A stretch of DNA of 62,709 nucleotides from DAORHV01 sp964434575 (GTDB taxonomy: Bacteria > Patescibacteriota > Gracilibacteria > Peribacterales > Peribacteraceae). The number at the start of each line of letters is the position of its first letter. The stretch's first letter is position 1. The stretch covers positions 1 to 62,709 of the forward strand of contig CAYSWB010000009.1 in assembly GCA_964434575.1 (NCBI GenBank), given 5' to 3'. The notes beneath the pieces are model-generated. The model did no database searches, was not told the origin of the DNA, and worked only from the letters and a program-made list of their open reading frames with translations. Below, piece after piece: positions 59,348 through 62,709 of this stretch. Both the position numbers and the translations under genes were made by a program.

Positions 59348-60691
59348 TTAGCCGTAGATGCCCACCAAGACGCCGAGCAGCGCGGCGAACGCGCCGATGA
59401 TCCACAGGCGCATGGTCACCTTGCTCTCACCCCACTCCAGGGCTTCCAGGTGGTGGTGGAACGGCGCGGACTTGAACACCTTCTTGCCGTTGCGCAGACG
59501 CTTGCTGGTCAGCTGGATGATGACGGACAGCATCTCGATGACGAACACGAAGCCGATGAGCGGCAGCACGAGCACGCGGTCGATCATGAATGCCATGACG
59601 GCCAGCGTCCCGCCGAGCGCGAGCGAGCCGGTGTCACCCATGAAGAACATCGCCGGCGGCACGTTGTGCCACAGGAACGCCGCGATGGCGCCCGCGACCA
59701 CGCCGCAGAAGCCGGCCAGGACATACAGGCCCGACACGTACGCGATGACGCCGAATGCGCCGAACGCCGCGATGAGCAGTCCGCCGGCCAGGCCGTCTAA
59801 GCCGTCGGTCACGTTCACCGCGTTGGCGGTGCCGATGATCACGAAGATCACGAACGGGATGTAGAGCCAGCCCAAGTCCAGCATCGGCGGCAGGCCCAGC
59901 ATGGCGCCGAACGGGATGAGCACGGTGTCGTTGCCCAGGCGGAAGTAGAACCAGTACGCGGCCAGCGAGCTCATGAGGATCAGGATGATCAGCTTGGGGC
60001 GTGCGTTGAGTCCCCTGCGCTTGCCCTGCGAAATCAGCAGCTTATAGAGGCTGCGGTCCACGAAGGCTCCGCCGAATCCCATGATGGCCAGCCCGACCAG
60101 CGCCAACACCGCCACCACCGCCAGCGCGATGACTTCGGCCTGGATGGGTGCGGCGAGCGCCGAGAACGGCTGCGTCATCAGTTCAGCGCCGTAGCTGCGG
60201 GTGACGATCAGTCCGGTGCCGGCGATGGCCAGCGCCAGCAGCGTGGCGATGACGCCTTTGATGCGCGGCATGATCTTGTTGATCTGCACTTCGTCGCTGC
60301 CCACGATGTTCAGGTAGTCGTCGGCTGCGCCGAGGATGCCGAAGCACACCATCATGGCCAGCGGCAGGTACACCTGGCCGCGCTGCAGCAGGGACTGGTC
60401 GATGGTTCCGGCGTACGACAGCACGCGCGAGAGCAGCACGGTGATGAGGATGGAGCCCCAGATCAGCAGGCCGCCCATGGTCGGGGTGCCGGCCTTGCTC
60501 TTGTGGTACGTGAGGAACACGCTGGCCGATCCCCCATCCACCGCTTCCACGCGCAGCTGCTTGCCCAGTTTGTACTTCCGCAGGAACCCGATGAACCACG
60601 GTGTCAGCGCCAACGCGATGGCGAACGACAGGAACGTGTAGAACAGGATTTCGGCGAGCGAAAACGGGGGGCGCACGGGAAGATTGAGCAT
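59348..60691 (-). CDS. mraY: phospho-N-acetylmuramoyl-pentapeptide transferase
   Basis: A 447-residue polytopic enzyme that makes lipid I of peptidoglycan. It has SKAGTPTMGGLLIWGSI, GAADDYLNI (Asp pair), NAVNVTDGLDGLAGG, MFFMGDTGSLALGG and SAPFHHHLEALEWGESKV, the family signatures in order. It is longer than the common 320-360 residues, mainly through loops in the middle (about 110-230). No other mur or fts gene is adjacent. TAGACT ends 6 nt before the ATG. Confidence 0.95.
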   Translation of the reverse strand: MLNLPVRPPFSLAEILFYTFLSFAIALALTPWFIGFLRKYKLGKQLRVEAVDGGSASVFLTYHKSKAGTPTMGGLLIWGSILITVLLSRVLSYAGTIDQSLLQRGQVYLPLAMMVCFGILGAADDYLNIVGSDEVQINKIMPRIKGVIATLLALAIAGTGLIVTRSYGAELMTQPFSALAAPIQAEVIALAVVAVLALVGLAIMGFGGAFVDRSLYKLLISQGKRRGLNARPKLIILILMSSLAAYWFYFRLGNDTVLIPFGAMLGLPPMLDLGWLYIPFVIFVIIGTANAVNVTDGLDGLAGGLLIAAFGAFGVIAYVSGLYVLAGFCGVVAGAIAAFLWHNVPPAMFFMGDTGSLALGGTLAVMAFMIDRVLVLPLIGFVFVIEMLSVIIQLTSKRLRNGKKVFKSAPFHHHLEALEWGESKVTMRLWIIGAFAALLGVLVGIYG

Positions 60692-60751
60692 GCGCAGAGT
60701 CTATGTCAGATCACGAACGGGACAAATTGCAATTTTCCTTGGACGCGGGTG

Positions 60752-62191
60752 TTATTCGTCATCGTCTCCGCCAGGCACGGACCAGCGCTGGCCGGTGTTG
60801 GCGGCCACGTTCGCCTTCTTGGCGTTGGAGATGGCTTTGGCGGTGTTGGAGTGCGCCTTGTCGATGTCGTAGAAGCGCATCTGCTCGCGCTTGAACAGCA
60901 GTTCCACGCGGCCGGTGGGACCGTTGCGATGCTTGCGGATGTAGATGTCGGTGATGCCCGGACGGTCGGAGTCTTCTTCGTAGTAGTCTTCGCGGTACAT
61001 CATCAGCACGACGTCGGCGTCCTGCTCGATGGAGCCGGATTCGCGCAGGTCGGACAGCTGCGGGATGTTGCCGGGGCGGTTTTCCACCGCGCGCGACAGC
61101 TGCGAGAGCGCCACGATCGGGATCTTGAGCTCGCGGCCGAGCATCTTCAGCGAGCGTGAGATCTCGGAGATCTCCTGCACGCGGTTGCCGGTATAGCTGG
61201 CGTTGCCGGTGCTCATCAGCTGCATGAAGTCGATGATGATCATGTCCAGGCCGTGCTCCATCTGCAGGCGGCGGGCCTTGGCGCGCAGCTCGGGGATGCT
61301 GGAGCCCATGGAGTCGTCGATGAAGATGTTGGCCTTGTTCAGGTCGTCCATGATGGGTCCCATGTTCTGGAAGTCGCTGTCGTCGAGCTTGCCCTTCTGG
61401 AGCTTCCAGCTGTCCACGCCGAGCATGGACGCGAACAGGCGGTCCACCAGCTGTTCCTTGCTCATTTCGAGCGAGAAGATGCCGATGCTCTTCTTGTATT
61501 TGATGGCCGCGTTCTGGGCGATGTTCAGCGCCAGCGATGTTTTGCCCATGGACGGACGCGCCGCGATGATGATCAGGTCGCTGGGCTGGAAACCCGACAG
61601 CTTCACGTCCAGGTTCATGAAGCCGGTCGGCACGCCCTTCACCGGGTTGTCGTCCTTGGACTCGTGCATTTCGGCGAACTTCTCGTAGCGCAGGTTCAGG
61701 ATGTCGCGGATGTGGACGAATTTGTCCTTCAGGAACGTGGCCGAGATGGAGAACACGGTTTTCTCGACCTGTTCGAGCAATTCGGGGATCTCGCGCTCCA
61801 CGTCGTAGCCCAGCCCCTTGATCTTCTCGCCGGCCTGGATGATGCGGCGGTGGACGGACTTGGTCTTTACGATCTGGGCGTACTTCGTCACGTGGGCCGA
61901 CGTCGGCACCTTGGACGCCAGTTCCGCGATGAACGCGCTGCCGCCCACGTCCTGGATTTTCTTCTCGTCGGCGAGCTTGTTGCTCACCGTGATGATGTCC
62001 ACCGGCTGATGGCCCTGGTACAAGGCCATGATCGCGCCGTAGATGGTGCGGTACGTGGGATCGTAGAAATCCTCGGCCGCCAGCAGGTCCGAGATCTTGA
62101 TGATGGCTTCCGGGTCGATGAGCACGGCGCCGATCACCGTCTGTTCGGCTTCGATACTCTGGGGTTGTACGTCGAGGAGCGGGGCTGGCAT
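60752..62191 (-). CDS. dnaB: replicative DNA helicase
   Basis: A 479-residue DnaB. The N-terminal helical domain starts PQSIEAEQTVIGAVLIDPEA, the RecA-like motor has IIIAARPSMGKTSLALNIA (Walker A) and DMIIIDFMQLMST (Walker B), and SQLSRAVENRP, SGSIEQDADVVLMMYRED and KHRNGPTG complete the core. No intein. The start at 62191 is supported by TATAGT ending 9 nt upstream; the open frame extends to 62308. A phased TCCAC array lies about 75-130 bases upstream. Confidence 0.97.
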   Translation of the reverse strand: MPAPLLDVQPQSIEAEQTVIGAVLIDPEAIIKISDLLAAEDFYDPTYRTIYGAIMALYQGHQPVDIITVSNKLADEKKIQDVGGSAFIAELASKVPTSAHVTKYAQIVKTKSVHRRIIQAGEKIKGLGYDVEREIPELLEQVEKTVFSISATFLKDKFVHIRDILNLRYEKFAEMHESKDDNPVKGVPTGFMNLDVKLSGFQPSDLIIIAARPSMGKTSLALNIAQNAAIKYKKSIGIFSLEMSKEQLVDRLFASMLGVDSWKLQKGKLDDSDFQNMGPIMDDLNKANIFIDDSMGSSIPELRAKARRLQMEHGLDMIIIDFMQLMSTGNASYTGNRVQEISEISRSLKMLGRELKIPIVALSQLSRAVENRPGNIPQLSDLRESGSIEQDADVVLMMYREDYYEEDSDRPGITDIYIRKHRNGPTGRVELLFKREQMRFYDIDKAHSNTAKAISNAKKANVAANTGQRWSVPGGDDDE

Positions 62192-62271
62192 GGGACCGTG
62201 ACTATAGCTGGGAAAAACGAAAACACTCCACGGGATTTTCGGAATCGGCCTTGAGTTTGTCCCCCACCCTC

Positions 62272-62318
62272 TCCACAGGATTTCCACGTCTTTCCACGGG
62301 TTTTCCACAGAGTTCCAC
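62272..62318. promoter_or_regulatory. helically phased TCCAC array between recA and dnaB
   Basis: Five TCCAC cores begin at 62272, 62283, 62293, 62304 and 62314, that is at spacings 11, 10, 11 and 10, so they face the same side of the helix. One copy, TTTTCCACA (62301-62309), matches the DnaA box consensus TTWTNCACA exactly; the others are partial. Another TCCAC is at 62227. A protein-binding array is likely; its ligand is not known. Confidence 0.6.
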
Positions 62319-62343
62319 AGGGGGTGTTTCCCGCCACCCCCTG
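62318..62343 (-). terminator. hairpin downstream of recA
   Basis: CAGGGGGTG (62318-62326) pairs with CACCCCCTG (62335-62343) around 8 bases. No T tract follows on the minus strand, so it is a weak terminator or transcript-end stabiliser. Confidence 0.5.
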
Positions 62344-62359
62344 CGGATGTGTCGTCACG

Positions 62360-62709
62360 TTAGATTTCGCTGAGGCGCTTCACCGCGGCACGGATCTCCA
62401 GGTCGAGCTTGTCGGCCAGTTTGGGGTTCTGTTTCAGGTACTGGCGGGCGGCTTCGCGGCCCTGGCCCAGCGTGGTCTCCCCCATCCGGAAGTAGGCTCC
62501 GGACTTTTCCAATTGGCCGTACTTCACGCCCAAGTCCAGGATGTCGGACTCGCGAGAGATGCCCTGGGCGTAGAGGATGTCGAACTCAGCCTGGCGGAAC
62601 GGCGGCGCGACCTTGTTCTTCACCACTTTCACGCGGGTGCGGTTGCCAATGATCTCCTGCTCGCCGTCGCCGGTCTTCTCGGACAGCTTATCGATGCGGC
62701 GGACGTCCA
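62360..62709 (-). CDS. recA: recombinase RecA, C-terminal part
   Basis: The window ends inside recA on the minus strand. The visible 115 residues begin with DVRRIDKLSEKTGDGEQEI and continue IGNRTRVKVVKNKVAPPFRQ, AEFDILYAQGISRESDILD and GAYFRMGETTLGQGREAARQ before the stop at 62360. These are the RecA core end and C-terminal domain. The N-terminal ATPase half is beyond the edge. recA lies upstream of dnaB on the same strand, with 168 bases between. Confidence 0.96.
   Translation of the reverse strand, partial: DVRRIDKLSEKTGDGEQEIIGNRTRVKVVKNKVAPPFRQAEFDILYAQGISRESDILDLGVKYGQLEKSGAYFRMGETTLGQGREAARQYLKQNPKLADKLDLEIRAAVKRLSEI

Noticed and set aside
60752..62191. Intein in DnaB
   Set aside because: The helicase is of normal length and the P-loop and Walker B regions are uninterrupted.

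Overview
The window reads as a chromosomal segment of a high-GC bacterium of reduced, Candidate Phyla Radiation (Patescibacteria) type, plausibly Peregrinibacteria/Peribacteria-like. This placement is an inference from many short unassigned membrane and secreted proteins, housekeeping genes scattered among orphans, several core enzymes with lost cofactor motifs, and small proteins of kinds common in CPR genomes. TGA is used as a stop codon throughout, so the genetic code is the standard bacterial one, not the Gracilibacteria code. No CRISPR array, intact IS element or prophage was seen.

Layout. 0-6 kb: end of a tRNA-Val, rplU, a small strongly expressed-looking membrane peptide gene, tgt, two DoxX-like genes, clpP, miaA. 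6-12 kb: two polytopic glycosyltransferase-like proteins, a DUF1622 protein, a 0.44 kb hairpin-rich noncoding region, and a tandem pair of secreted eight-cysteine proteins. 12-16 kb: recG, then an AT-rich island with a DUF262 protein carrying a C-terminal HEPN-like motif, then a Tyr-rich secreted cupredoxin-like protein. 16-24 kb: small membrane proteins with duplicated terminators, priA, membrane proteins, a DEAD-box helicase. 24-31 kb: two Tat-exported DUF1501 proteins, a glyoxalase-like protein and a queuosine precursor cluster (two YhhQ-type transporters, queF, queC). 31-42 kb: a radical SAM orphan, an EamA half transporter, a methyltransferase-like protein, tRNA-Pro, rarA, a TsaE-HD fusion, an M23-like protein and a WecA/TagO-like transferase. 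43-51 kb: pgk, a baseplate-J-like protein, an intergenic region with DnaA-box-like sites, tyrS, a pseudouridine synthase. 51-62.7 kb: a FecR-like protein, a PilB/GspE-like ATPase, nadK, fbp and gap, mraY, dnaB, and the 3' part of recA.

How genes connect. pgk, gap and fbp belong to central glycolysis/gluconeogenesis. tgt, queC, queF and the two transporters fit synthesis or salvage of 7-deazaguanine for tRNA. mraY and the WecA-like enzyme use undecaprenyl phosphate. recG, priA, rarA, dnaB and recA are replication/recombination functions.

Two genome-wide patterns stand out. First, more than 30 genes have a -10-like hexamer (TATACT, TACACT, TAGACT, TATAAT and similar, often preceded by TGN) ending 6-9 nt before the start codon with no Shine-Dalgarno sequence. 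This predicts widespread leaderless transcription and decides several starts. Second, a family of 9-nt repeats (GGATTCAGG/GGAGTCAGG type) is scattered between genes and is also inserted in frame in two genes as Ser-Pro-X tripeptides.
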